A program made the translations under genes and the position numbers. This document shows, piece by piece, positions 49,355 to 61,737 of a stretch of DNA of 64,000 nt. Where the stretch lies: NCBI GenBank assembly GCA_905183005.1, contig CAJJDO010000058.1, positions 375,706-439,705 of the forward strand, read 5' to 3'. Within the stretch, counting starts at the first letter, position 1, and each line of letters opens with the position of its first letter. Below the pieces are notes generated by a model that saw nothing but the letters and a program-made list of their open reading frames with translations, did not search any database and had not been told where the DNA came from. The DNA is from Paramecium pentaurelia (lineage: Eukaryota > Ciliophora > Oligohymenophorea > Peniculida > Parameciidae).

Positions 49355-50856
49355 GGATTTGCTTTGGTAATAGCATCCAATTTTGTTAATTCTTCAACAA
49401 CATCTTCTTTTTCTGGTCTATCATTTAATGTGCTCATCAAATTTTATGTTAATGTAGCTGGTCCTGATCTTTTTCCTCCTTTTCCTGGACCTTTTTATGG
49501 AGGTTCAGGCTTTCTTGGTTAATCTTTAACACTTTTCTTTTCTTCAACAATTTTCATTCCTCCATGAACTGTTTCACTTACTTTAAAAATATATAAATTT
49601 TCAGGAATTAAAACATGTCTTTCAAGTTCCATATTTTCAGCATGAACAAATTTTACTGCTCTATTTGTTGCTAATAAAGCTCCTTTTTAACTTAATTTAG
49701 GATTAAACAATGCTCTAACATGACCATCATCACTTCCTAAAAATATTTAATTTAATGTTGGATGCCATAAAACTTCTGTAATAGCTTAATCAAATAACTA
49801 AACTCTACAATTAATACTTAAATCATTAACATTTAAGAATAATAATTCAGTTGGTCCTACTATATGATATCCATCTTTAAAAGTGTGATGAGCTGTTACA
49901 AGTATACTTTCATTAAAATTTAAATCAAATCTTGTTGGTGGAAATCTATTAATATTACAATATTATAGATAAATATGATGATTAGTATTTGTAGTTTCCC
50001 AAAGTTTTATAGTATTATCAACACTCTATGTAATAAATCGTTTTTAATCAGCTAAAATTTTAATTTTAGTAACAAATCCTTTATGAGCATCTTGTATAAT
50101 AAATAATGGTCTTTTTTTAATTTCTCTACAATTTTAATTGACTTCATAAGCTTTTATAGTATTATCACTACAAGCACATAACAAAAGTCTTCCTCTTATT
50201 GTTACACATTGTACTAATACTTTATGACCTGTTTTATCAACACATTTAACAGCATCTTTATGAGTTAAACATTATGCAACTCCATAAAGTTTTTTAGTCA
50301 TATCCCAAATCCTTACTGTTCCATCATCACTACAAGTAACAAAGACATCACTAAAATCTGGATGAAAACAACCAGAATTTATGGCTGCTGTATGTCCAAT
50401 AGTTTTTAAAATGTCTCGAATATACATATCTCCTCTATGAGTATCCATAGTTCTCTTTCCTTCTCTATCTAATACACATGCTTATGCATCAGCACAAATT
50501 ATCAATACATTTTTTCCATCCTTTGCCCAACTTATCTAATTAACTTAATTCCCTTCATATGGTGTAACCAATCTAAAGCTATGTGTATTCTTATCCATAC
50601 CATAAAAGTCCCAAAATCTAACTACACAATCATATGCTCCTGTAACTAATCTTGAACCAGCATTATCTATGCCAATTGCTGTTGCTTATTTAGTATGTCC
50701 TTTTATTAATAATTAATGTGTTATAGGAAAAGTAGCTAATCTCTCCTTTTAAAGTTCCATAGAAGGCAATTCTTCATTTTAAGGTTTGAATTTTAAAAGA
50801 GCTTTTTTTGCTGCTTATGCTTCAACTGCCTCTCTTAATGCAGGATCTCTAGCTAA
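49355..50856 (-). CDS. WDR70 internal fragment between two Ns
   Basis: Covers codons from ALARDPALREAVEAQ (about residue 107) to DAITKANP (about residue 605), with both ends cut by Ns. It has neither start nor stop. Sequence equals copy 47903-49353 where they overlap and differs at a few sites from 50858-52492. It is most simply a redundant contig of one WDR70 locus. Confidence 0.8.
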
Positions 50857-50857
50857 N
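50857..50857. other. Single N: contig junction
   Basis: Joins the 5' WDR70 segment (ending at KIVEE) to the internal fragment (starting at LARDP). Both sides share more than 1.2 kb. Confidence 0.9.
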
Positions 50858-52492
50858 TTTCTTCAACAATTTTCATTCCTCCATGAACTGTTTCACTTAC
50901 TTTAAAAATATATAAATTTTCAGGAATTAAAACATGTCTTTCAAGTTCCATATTTTCAGCATGAACAAATTTTACTGCTCTATTTGTTGCTAATAAAGCT
51001 CCTTTTTAACTTAATTTAGGATTAAACAATGCTCTAACATGACCATCATCACTTCCTAAAAATATTTAATTTAATGTTGGATGCCATAAAACTTCTGTAA
51101 TAGCTTAATCAAATAACTAAACTCTACAATTAATACTTAAATCATTAACATTTAAGAATAATAATTCAGTTGGTCCTACTATATGATATCCATCTTTAAA
51201 AGTGTGATGAGCTGTTACAAGTATACTTTCATTAAAATTTAAATCAAATCTTGTTGGTGGAAATCTATTAATATTACAATATTATAGATAAATATGATGA
51301 TTAGTATTTGTAGTTTCCCAAAGTTTTATAGTATTATCAACACTCTATGTAATAAATCGTTTTTAATCAGCTAAAATTTTAATTTTAGTAACAAATCCTT
51401 TATGAGCATCTTGTATAATAAATAATGGTCTTTTTTTAATTTCTCTACAATTTTAATTGACTTCATAAGCTTTTATAGTATTATCACTACAAGCACATAA
51501 CAAAAGTCTTCCTCTTATTGTTACACATTGTACTAATACTTTATGACCTGTTTTATCTACACATTTAACAGCATCTTTATGAGTTAAACATTATGCAACT
51601 CCATAAAGTTTTTTAGTCATATCCCAAATCCTTACTGTTCCATCATCACTACAAGTAACAAAGACATCACTAAAATCTGGATGAAAACAACCAGAATTTA
51701 TGGCTGCTGTATGTCCAATAGTTTTTAAAATGTCTCGAATATACATATCTCCTCTATGAGTATCCATAGTTCTCTTTCCTTCTCTATCTAATACACATGC
51801 TTATGCATCAGCACAAATTATCAATACATTTTTTCCATCCTTTGCCCAACTTATTTAATTCACTTAATTCCCTTCATATGGTGTAACCAATCTAAAGCTA
51901 TGTGTATTCTTATCCATACCATAAAAGTCCCAAAATCTAACTACACAATCATATGCTCCTGTAACTAATCTTGAACCAGCATTATCTATGCCAATTGCTG
52001 TTGCTTATTTAGTATGTCCTTTTATTAATAATTAATGTGTTATAGGAAAAGTAGCTAATCTCTCCTTTTAAAGTTCCATAGAAGGCAATTCTTCATTTTA
52101 AGGTTTGAATTTTAAAAGAGCTTTTTTTGCTGCTTATGCTTCAACTGCCTCTCTTAATGCAGGATCTCTAGCTAATGCAGCAGGATCAATATAATCATCA
52201 TCTTCATCTTAGAAATTTTACTTTTTTCTTTCAGCAGAATCTCTATTTATCCTTATTCCATCATTTTCATTCACTTTAACTTATTTTTGAATTGGCTCAT
52301 AATCAGGCTCAAAAACTTCTTCATCAGATGAATAACTTTCTTCACTTGATGGCCTTGCTGGACCCACTTATCCAGTTGGTTATACTAATTTCTCTGGAAC
52401 TATTATTTATGGTGTTGCTATAACAAACTCTGCTTCATCAGGAATGTTTGGTTTAGTTGAAGTAAACTTGTCTTTTATTTAATCGTCTATCA
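50858..52492 (-). CDS. WDR70 copy, 3'-truncated at N (right arm)
   Basis: Starts at the normal ATG (complement 52490-52492) with the same acidic N-terminus as the left complete gene and stops at the N after GGMKIVEE (about residue 544). It carries private substitutions, for instance at 51556 (VDKTGHK codons) and around 51852-51860 (NQVNQIS codons), compared with the other right-arm copies. So at least two slightly different WDR70 sequences are mixed in this arm. The 5' flank matches the left arm and may hold the promoter. Confidence 0.8.
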
Positions 52493-52972
52493 TTTATTTT
52501 TATTATAAAATTTAAATTGAAAAAAACACATATGAATACCACACAAATATTTGTAAAATAATATCTATTTTTAATTATCTAATTCTAACATATGAATTTC
52601 TATATATTATGCTAATTTATAATTATTTAAAATTGAATTTCCATTTGAAATATTTCTATTTTCTTTAATTATTTATTATTTTTATATATTGTTTTACTTG
52701 AAGAAAAGAGTTTAAAATATTAAGTATATTCTTAATTAAAATCCTTATTGAATTATTTTACAATAATTTGAAACGATATATAATTTAAATAGAATTGTAA
52801 GATTATTTGTATTCAACTTTTTTAATATTACTTAATTAATTATATTTCCAAATATAAGTTATTGTATTGTATATTTAAATATATATAATACAATAAATGA
52901 AATCAAAACACACCAAGGAATTTCTAACAAATTAAATTTATTATTTAAAGTTATTGATTAAATATTAAAATA
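52493..52972. other. Divergent 5' flank of WDR70 copy and RUVBL2
   Basis: About 480 bp, A+T-rich. The first 200 bp is shared with the left arm (8812-9010); the rest is unique. No gene. Confidence 0.55.
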
Positions 52973-54469
52973 ATGACCACAGTTAATGCTCCGAAAATTA
53001 GCGAATACAAAGAAGCTACTCGTATCGAAAGAGTAGGTGCTTAATCACATATCAGAGGTCTAGGTTTAGATGGTGATCTTGAGCCAAGAAATATTTCACA
53101 AGGTATGGTTGGATAGGTATTGAATAATTTAAAATTAAAACATAGAAAAAAGCTAGAAAAGCTGCAGGTATCATCCTTAACACTATTCGTGCTGGTAAAA
53201 TAGCAGGAAGGAGTATTTTGATTGCAGGATAACCAGGTACAGGTAAGACAGCTATTGCTATGGGTATTGCAAAAGCATTAGGAAATGATATTCCTTTTAC
53301 AGCTATGGCAGGATCAGAAATTTTCAGTCTTTAAATGTCAAAGACTGAATCTCTAACTTAAGCATTTAGAAGATCAATAGGTGTAAGAATTAAAGAAGAA
53401 ACAGAAATTGTGGAGGGAGAAGTTGTAGAAATTGAGATTGATAAATCTGCAACTTCAGGAGCAAAAACTGGAAAAATCACTTTGAAAACTACAGAAATGG
53501 AAACAATTTATGATTTAGGAGCTAAGATGATAGAATCAATTACAAAAGAAAAAATTACATCTGGAGATGTAATAACAATTGATAAAGTTTCTGGAAGAAT
53601 TAGTAAATTAGGAAGATCTTTTTCAAAAGCATCTGAATTTGATGCTCTTGGCCCATAAACAAGACATGTATAATGTCCAGAGGGAGAAATAGAAAAAAGA
53701 AAGGAAGTGGTTCATACAGTTACTTTGCATGAAATAGATGTCATAAATTCTAGATAAAAAGGATTTTTAGACTTATTTTCAGGTGATACAGGAGAAATAG
53801 ATTCAGAAATAAGAGATTAAATAGATTCTAAGGTAGCTGAATGGAAAGAGGAAGGTAAGGCTGACATTGTTCCAGGTGTCTTATTTATAGATGAAGTTCA
53901 TATGTTAGATATAGAGTGTTTTTCATTCCTTAATAGAGCATTAGAATCTGATAAAGCACCTATTGTGATTTTGGCAACAAATAGAGGAATAACAACTATT
54001 CGTGGAACTACTTATAAAGGGTATTTAAATTAATTTTATAATTAGACCTCATGGTTTACCAATAGATTTATTGGATAGATGTTTAATTATCTAAACTGAA
54101 CCATATAATGAAGCAGAAATAAGAAGTATTCTTGAAATAAGGTAGAATTTTTATTTAATTTATTTTTAGATGTGAAGAGGAAGATGTTGAAATGACTGAA
54201 GAAGCAAAAGAAGTATTAACTAAAATAGGAGTGGATACAACTTTAAGATATGCTATTTAATTAATTACAACTGCTAATTTAGTTGCATAGAAAAGAAAAT
54301 CAAATGAAGTTGATGTTGAAGATATCAGAAGGGTAAAATTAAAATTAAAATTTAGGTTTATTCTATGTTCATCGACCATGTAAGATCAACATAATATTTA
54401 AGAGATCATTAAGCAGAATACATGTTTGATGAATACTAAAAGTAAGCATAAAAGATGTAAGTTGAATGA
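52973..54469 (+). CDS. RUVBL2: RuvB-like 2 / reptin AAA+ ATPase
   Basis: Introns at 53117-53145, 54021-54045, 54142-54169 and 54333-54355 (29, 25, 28, 23 nt) give 463 residues, the same length as human RUVBL2. Walker A is LIAGQPGTGKTAIAMG; Walker B is LFIDEVHMLDIECFSFLNRA; the Arg finger is in PIDLLDRCLI. Paralogue-specific sequence (RIERVGAQSHIRGLGLDGDL; IKEETEIVEGEVVEIEID) identifies RUVBL2 not RUVBL1. It forms hexameric rings with RUVBL1 in INO80, SWR1/TIP60 and R2TP complexes, acting in chromatin remodelling and snoRNP/PIKK assembly. The OB-fold insertion domain II spans about residues 120-240. Confidence 0.97.
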
Positions 54470-54682
54470 TATATAAATATTCATATAAGTAATAACAATT
54501 ATTTATCTCCATGTTCAAGATTTTATATATATATTATAAATCAAAAATTCCTTATTTCTCTCATTACATCTATTATATATCAATATTGTATATAAATGTA
54601 ATTGCTCTTAATACTGCATGTTATTAATTATAAATACTACTTTGAGTGATACTAATTATTTTCTTATATTAATTATTTTAAA

Positions 54683-55651
54683 ATGTCAGCTCCTTAAATT
54701 ATAATTGAATAGTAATCTTAACTTAATAGTCCAATTGAAGTAGATGGAGCTGTTTATGTAGCTGCATAAAATGGAGAAATAATTTAATACAAGGATGAAT
54801 AATCGAAAGTATGATTTTTCATTCTCAATTCAGACCTTTTTTCATGTAGCTAGTCAACCACATTCTATAAAAATGGATAATAGTAATAAAGTGTTTTATG
54901 TTGCTAACATGGCTAGATAATGCATTTAAAAATTTTGTTAAGAGGAAAATAATGATGAAATAATTGATTTCATTAATGAATTTGAAGGAATGCCACTTCT
55001 TGGTCCAAATTCACTTTTACTCTCTCCTAAAAATAGTAATTCACTTAATTAATCTTAGATATGATATTTTTTACAGATTCTGGACCTTTCGGAGAAACTG
55101 CAATTGATAACTGTAAAGGATCTTTGTTTGCAGCAGATTTAGAAAATTTAACATGTAAAGCATTAGCATTATATTGTCTTTCATTTCCAAGTGGAATATG
55201 TATGGGCAACGATTAAAAAACTATTTATTTATGTGAAACAGGAAAAAATAGAATTTTGAGATTTGTTTAAGGAAATGCTGGAATATACTACTTTAGGTAT
55301 CAAATTTCATATTATTTTAGTGTGTATATTTAATTTTAAGGAAGGTTTGGTCCTATGGCTTGTGCAGTCTCATCAAATGATCTCTTATATGTAGCCAGAT
55401 ATGAATTTGCTTAAGTGTCTGAGGATGGACTTATAAGTGTATATAATTAGAATGGCATTAATATTGATAATATAATATTGCCTCAATATCCTGAATTAAC
55501 AGGAATGGCATTTTCTGTGTAATATTATATTTTTGTATCATTTAGATTACAACCTAGTGTATTGTATATAACTGAGAATTCTTCAAAGGGAAAATGCTTG
55601 AAACTCAACGTAACTCCACCTGACAAAAAAGATAAAGATAAATTTAAATGA
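54683..55651 (+). CDS. Strictosidine-synthase-like six-bladed propeller protein
   Basis: Introns at 54809-54833, 55036-55058 and probably 55297-55320 (25, 23, 24 nt) give 298 residues. The family landmark is TIYLCETGKNRILRF (compare plant SNRILRYW), and VYIQFQGRFGPMACAVSSND is the next blade. DSGPFGETAIDNCKGSLFAA corresponds to the conserved blade with metal-site residues. Plant members include strictosidine synthase, but most eukaryotic homologues (APMAP-like) are esterase-type or non-catalytic; alkaloid chemistry should not be assumed. The protein is shorter than APMAP and lacks a membrane anchor. The last intron is 24 nt and TGA-free, so it could also be read through. Confidence 0.75.
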
Positions 55652-55917
55652 TGCCCTTATAAATTTTATAATGACTAATTTAATAAGTGAATTTCTTAAA
55701 AAAAAACATTTTCAAAACCCTTTGAATAAATTTCACTTTCTGTACACATTTATTAGATCTGAAAGAATTCTAAATTTCATTCAAATTTTAGTGATAAGAA
55801 ATTAATTTAGATTTAATTATTTTTATGAATTAAATAATTTAAAATAATAATATATAAAAATTATATATATAAAAGTACAAGATTTGAACAATAATTAAAT
55901 AATACTAATATTTATAC

Positions 55918-56616
55918 TCAAACAAGAAAAAGCTTGGTATTCTTTTTAATTGGTACATTAAATATATTTGATTTGTTATTTTTTCTCATAGTTTTGATTT
56001 ATTCCATAGTAAATAAAAAAGAAACATTTTTATTTGAAGGACTTCCTAAAAATAGATCAAAATTGGGTTGAATTTTAGAATTTCCATTTAGGGAAGTTTT
56101 GGAGCAACTTACTTTTAAAATACCATTTAATTTATTTGGCATATATTTATTCTCATATTATTTCTTAGATCTAGGTGTCAGTGACATCTTTTACCTCTCT
56201 TAAGATTTATTAATTTTCTTTTCTTATGAATTTCTTTGTGTTTAAGGATAAAGATTGTTTTTTTTCTAGATAATAGTTTACTGATTTCTATTAGTAATTT
56301 TATTATTTTGACATTCAAGGGAAGAGTATTTTTTTGTTTAGATGTTTAAGTTATGATGAGTTTAAACAAGGTTTTATTATTTAAAAGTACTAATTACATT
56401 ACTCTATTCTTGAGATTCTTAAATATAATGTCCACCCATAAATTTATATTTTGGAGATGATATTGGTTAATTGGCTGATTCAATACTTGCGAGTGATTGT
56501 GTACTTGTTTCACTAAATGAAAAAAAGGTAGTAGGAAATGTTTGCACATCAATTTATTTATCATCTTCATCAGAATTAATTGTTTATTGAGAGTCAAAGG
56601 AATATACTTTTGCCAT
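55918..56616 (-). CDS. Low-complexity Ser/Asn/Gln/Lys-rich protein
   Basis: Intronless minus-strand code-6 ORF of 232 residues (ATG complement 56614-56616, TGA complement 55918-55920). No domain is seen. Short phrases include KFMGGHYIQESQEQS and MEQIKTMRKNNKSNIF. Glutamines are mainly TAA/TAG, and codon use matches its neighbours, which supports coding. Probably an intrinsically disordered protein of unknown role. It converges on the strictosidine-synthase-like gene, with 266 bp between stops. Confidence 0.6.
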
Positions 56617-57143
56617 TTACAAATTATTTATTTGAAAAATAGATTAGAAAATAGGATATGGATTAATACGTATAATTGTTAACAAGTTTAAGAATAGATA
56701 ATTAATTATTATATAAATAATTAAATTAAAGGAGTTTAGTATGTTAATATTCTTGTAAAAAAAAATGAAATATATATTCAATTATTGCAAAAATAATATT
56801 TTTGTAAAAGTATGAATAATAATTTAAAGCTTAAAAAAAGTATATTTTATTTAGTTTTTACAATCTTAAATTTGGAGATGAAAATTGTAAAATATTAAAA
56901 TAAATTATTTTAATATTTATAAGTTGTGTCATTTAGATGATAAATTGATAAGAAGTGTTATCATTTAAAAGTTTGGAAGTAGTAGTTAATATAATTATGA
57001 TATAATAATCTATTTGACAAAACTGATTTAAAAGGGATTAAATGATATAAAGGAACCAATAGTATTATAAGGATATCATGATTCAAATGGTAGACTTTAA
57101 GTAAGTGGAATTGAATTTAGAGTGATTAATATAATTATAAATT
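56617..57143. other. Intergenic, no gene seen
   Basis: About 530 bp between divergent genes, A+T-rich, no motif or repeat. Confidence 0.5.
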
Positions 57144-58334
57144 ATGAATCCTATTGACACAAGATAAATATTGAATTGGGATTAAGTGAAGGTGCATCTA
57201 CAACCCAATTTATGTATAGAATGCTAATTGGTTCCTTAATAACCTCTTTAGTGTTATAGATGTTCAAAATTACTATGCTAGACTTGTCATGGAGATCTAA
57301 AATAGAAATCAAGAGGGCCAAAAATATTTTGTTAGAAATGCAAAGCACTCAATTATTTCAATCCTGCTAATAATGCTATTTATCAGAGTTACAGGGATAT
57401 GATAATAGGATGTGTAAATAGACGATATGGTTGTAAAGTGACACTGGACTACAAGAAATATTAGAAGCATGTTGAAGAATGTGAGTTTTAACGTATTCCA
57501 TGTCCATCACCAGGTTGTTTTGTTACAACATTAAAACGAGCAAAGGGCGATCATTTATAGGTATGTGAATATGTGATAGAAACATGTTAATATTGTAATA
57601 AGTAATTCAATCGTAAATCAATGACTTATCATCAAGTATGAATTTGTTATAATGAAATGATAGGAAAAATGTAATGGAAAGGATGTGTAACAGATTGATT
57701 TGGCATCACTAAAGTCGGACTTCCTACGACTGAGGAGTAAATTGGATGCAGCCATTTCATAATTCGAATAATCAGCAGAAATTGCTATTTTAGAATAGAA
57801 GGTAATCAAATAGTAGTTAGAGATCTAACAATTGAAGAATAATATTAATTAATGAGTTATTAAGAATATGATTCTCTTCGTACAAGACGAATGTAAGTCT
57901 TTACAATAGTAGGGCATTTTCACTACATAAGCAACGATTAGCCAGTATCAAGGGATACGAGAATAAGTAAATATCTAGTGTTGTGGCCAAAGTTGAGAGA
58001 ATGAGATCTGAATCTATTAACAGACGTAAGTAGGTAGAATAATAACAGCTTGGAGAAGAAAATCAACGTTTAAAGTATTTAGGTTTTCTATAACTATAGA
58101 ATTAAGTTATTAGAAATAGCAAATGAAAAGAAGGCATTATCTTAACAGGTCAAATTATGTTAAGCAAAAAAGAAGTTATCAGAATTATTTAGACATTAAT
58201 AGAATATGATGGAGAATCTTATATTGATGAAAAAGATAACTAATGTGTATTTATTTAAGTTCATTTAGAACATCATCCATCACCCATAGAGTCTAATTAT
58301 AAGATTTTCACTATAGTAAATTAAAGTAACTTGA
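57144..58334 (+). CDS. TRAF-type zinc-finger, coiled-coil protein (3' frame unresolved)
   Basis: Exon 1 (57144-57634) is solid: a RING-like start (CIECQLVPQQPLQCYRCSKL, LCQTCHGDL, FCQKC) and two TRAF-type fingers (CVNRRYGCKVTL, HVEECEFQRIPCPSPGC, then HLQVCEYVIETCQYCNKQF). A 28-nt intron follows (57635-57662), then coiled coil (DLASLKSDFLRLRSKLDAAI). Near 57840 the frame meets TGA. The next good frame (VVAKVERMRSESINRRKQVE) needs an offset no normal intron gives, and a second shift occurs near 58150 (LIEYDGESYIDEKDNQCVF). Either errors or early decay. TRAF-like proteins are signalling adaptors and ubiquitin ligases. The 3' end is approximate. Confidence 0.55.
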
Positions 58335-58552
58335 TAGATATTTACAAGATGATGAAAAGAGTTTTGTTAAGTAAATAAATACATATATATTATATAAAGA
58401 CCTTCAATTATTTAGAGTCCTAACCATTCTTAATAAAATTCATAACATACTTAACATACAAAAACTTTGGATGCCACTCATATTAAATTATCAGAATTAA
58501 GAGTGTATTCAAATGGATAATTACTTCAATGAAATATATATTAAGAAAATAA

Positions 58553-61500
58553 TCAAATTTCTTAAGTTATAAGACATTCTCTCTTAAACAACAGTTCATC
58601 TTCTTATTATCTTTCTTCAGATTTTATATCCTCAATTTTCTTTCTATTACTTCTTTATTTTGGAACTTAAACTAGATTTTTGAAATGATCTATTAATTTA
58701 TAAATTTATTCTGATGAATGATTGAATTTCAATTTCTCATATTTAAGAAACTACTTAAATTTTATATTAAAATCTTTCTTATCATAAACCAAAACTCTAT
58801 CTAAAAATTATGAACCCAATTCCTAAGAATAAACATATTCAAAAAAGATAGTTCCAAAATATTTCTAATTAGTTTTATAACTCATCTCTCCAACAGAAAT
58901 ATTGAATCGTTTCTCAAGATATTTGTAAATGAAGTCTGTTTTATTCTTCTCTTATTAAGATTAAACTTATTTCTCTACATTAATATCAAATGAACTGATT
59001 TAAGGATACAATAAAGTGCCCCTTCTATCTACACAAAGTGAAAGTTGAGGACTAGCTACAGTTTGCTTATACCATCCTACTAATTATCCCCATACAAATA
59101 AAGAAGAATATGTCTTGCCTTCAGCTTTCCCTTTCTTCTTAATTAAGCCTACCTTCCCCCATTCTAGATCATCTATAGGAGGAGATTGAAATCCTTTATA
59201 TTCAGTTGGTTTAAAATATGTATATGTGAATGCCATCATTTATAAGATCAAAGACAATCCTTCATATTAGAAAGATTACTTTTATTATAAAAGTAAATGT
59301 GAGAGTACTAAAAATAATAATCTTGTTAGTAATAATTATTCTTGTATTTCATATAAATGTCTCTTATCTTAAATTAGAACAATTAATTCCATTAACTTTT
59401 TTAATCCATGTTTTTAAAATAGCTAATAAAGTTCATTTGATAATAAAGATTCATTATTAATTCCCCAAAAATTTATTATAAGATCTTCATTAGAAATTTT
59501 AGATAATGGAGGTTCAACTGTATCACTCTATTTTAAGAAAAATTTAATTTTATCTAAAGTAAATATTAAATTTTGTATTCTTTCTTCAGAATGCTATTAA
59601 GCAGTAAATTAATTCCATTTTTCAGTTTCTTCATTAAAAATAAATTTAGTATCCAATTCTGCCTTATATATTATATATCTACTATTAATATTAATATAAT
59701 ACTCTTAATCTATGAAACCAAGTGATTAACATATCCAACATTTTAACCAGAATGGACAACCTGTTAATAAACTAGATCCAATCTTATATTTAGTTAATAG
59801 AATCTAATCAATTTTGTAGTTATCAAGACAAGAATTCAAAAGAATTGCATTTCTTTTAATAAAACAATGATTCCTGTCTAAAATAGCATTATATTCTCTT
59901 TGATTAGATAATCCCAAATAATATCTAAATAATAAAATGAATAAAATACTTTTTACAATTTTCACTTCCACATAAACATAAGGCTTACAATTATTCTTGT
60001 TTACTTTCAGTAAATGAACAATAATCAAATGTTAATTCTTCTCCATATTATATATCACGCATAGCATACATTCCAATAACATAAGATCCATTACTTACAG
60101 TTGTGACTGTACCACAATTAGGATTACATGAATGACTTAATCTGGATGAAAAATTGCCTTTATTAATAGGATCAACAAATAAAATATCAATTCCATCATA
60201 ATCATCAAGATGTCTATCTAACATTATATTATAAAAATCTGGGAGTATATCTTTTTTATTATGTTCTTTCATTTATTTTTTAATGAAATCTTGCTTTTCA
60301 TACCATCTCCAAGGTTAATAGATTTCACCCAAATATGGTATAATAAGAGAATTAGTTTTAATTCCAAATTTATTTACACAAACTAATCCACATCCTTTTG
60401 TATGTATACGAAATCCACCTCCATCAAGTTTGATAACTCTTTTAATTGATTTAGCCATCTTTCTATCATCTTTATTATAATAACTTGAAACCATTCTTGA
60501 TTCTCTTATAATATAATCACATGCTAATCCCATATCATATCCTCTCTCTTTATCATTTGGTCTATTAATAGCCAATATTAATTTCTCAATAAATTAATTC
60601 TTCTAAACTTCTACATAGTTCAATGGTAATATATTTATAATTACATTTCTAGTATATACATCAATACCCCAACATAAAGTTTCCTTAATATAATATAATT
60701 TATACTTCAACATCTGCATTATCTCCAAAATTAATTCTATTAATTAAATATTATTTTAATTATATCTACATATTTAAACATGGTTTATCAGTTCCTTCAT
60801 GTTCTCTACATTCAATTCTATTACTTCTATTGGGACATTCAGAATCCCATTTAATATCTGAATAATTGAATGTTCCCATTCTACTCAAATCAAAACAAAC
60901 ACAATCACTTTTACATTTAACTGGAATTTTCTTGCTTGATAACTTCTCTTTAATTTAAGAAATATGTGGCTCTTCATTAGGATTTGGTTCATAATCTTGA
61001 ATTTCTATGTAGGTTCGTATTTCTTTTCTCTCAGGCACAACAGGCCATATTGTGGAAGACACTTTAAATTCAGTATTCATCTAAAGTATATTATATACTT
61101 CTTCTTTAATTAATTCAGAGAATTCTTATATCACTGTTCTTATCTTTGGTTTAGCATCATCCCAAACTTTGGACAAATAATAGTAGGATTATTTATTTTT
61201 GCATTTCATGTAAATGTTGCCAAATAATTTATGCAAATCCTTTATTATTTCTTAAATATCCCAATACTATCGGTATTCTACTCTTTTTCTGAATTCATGC
61301 AAATAACACAAATTACTCTTGAAATTGATAGGCTATACTTTTACTGTATTATACCTTCATTAATTGCGTTGTCTCCTCATATTAATATTCATATTCTTTA
61401 TCAAACCATTCTTTATATGAGTCCTTTGGATTACTTTCACTATTCTCAAACTCTTCAATTAAACCACTCAATTCTTAACTATCCAAAATATTCTTTGGAT

Positions 61501-61714
61501 CACTTTCAATTAACAAATCTACAACTGTTTCTAAGTGTTTCCATGCATCCTATCTTTTAACTACTTGAGTTTTCACTTTTTTTTTATTCTCCACTATTCC
61601 CACATTATTATTTTTTTTCCTCTATTTTTTTATCTATTTAGATATTGAGTCGCTCTTTTTCTCCTCTTCAATACTACTACTCAATTTAATACCCTTTGCG
61701 CCCTTTTAGCTCAT
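58553..61714 (-). CDS. SET-domain histone methyltransferase, ATXR3/SDG2-like
   Basis: Introns at complement 61333-61354, 60684-60705 and 59925-59949 (22, 22, 25 nt) give an exact 1030-residue frame. A charged N-terminus leads to a Cys-rich pre-SET (CKSDCVCFDLSRMGTF ... CPNRSNRIECREHEG) near residue 265. The SET domain has KGCGLVCVNKFGIKTNSLII, YLGEIYQPWRWYEKQD, FYNIMLDRHLDDYDGIDILF, SRLSHSCNPNC and YGEELTFDYCSLTES, then post-SET CLCGSENCKK. WRWYEKQD and the FYNI..DR..DDYDG..I..VD run are typical of plant ATXR3, an H3K4 trimethylase. A C-terminal region of about 440 residues, as in ATXR3, follows. The catalytic Tyr of FDY and the SHSCNPN loop are intact. Confidence 0.88.
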
Positions 61715-61737
61715 TTCTATTTTTATTTTAATTTTTT
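61715..61737. promoter_or_regulatory. 23-bp divergent intergenic region
   Basis: Only 23 bp lie between the predicted start codons of the SET methyltransferase (minus) and the MORN protein (plus). It is nearly pure A/T. It must hold both 5' leaders or act as a shared core promoter, unless one start is further inside. Confidence 0.5.

Larger units (their letters stand above)
46741..52690. repeat. Right arm of large inverted duplication (WDR70 region)
   Basis: Inverse, near-identical counterpart of 8812-13227, including 3' flank (46741-47902) and 5' flank (52493-52690). It differs in holding three overlapping truncated WDR70 copies joined by single Ns (49354, 50857) and an extra segment of about 600 bp (46985-47585) that contains a gene. 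The arms enclose about 33.5 kb of unique DNA. Confidence 0.85.

Noticed and set aside
49286..49522. Plus-strand ORF crossing the N at 49354
   Set aside because: It is antisense to WDR70 and depends on an artificial contig join.
57151..57809. Minus-strand ORFs at 57151-57348 and 57618-57809
   Set aside because: They are antisense shadows of the TRAF-type zinc-finger exons, which have clear Cys/His spacing.
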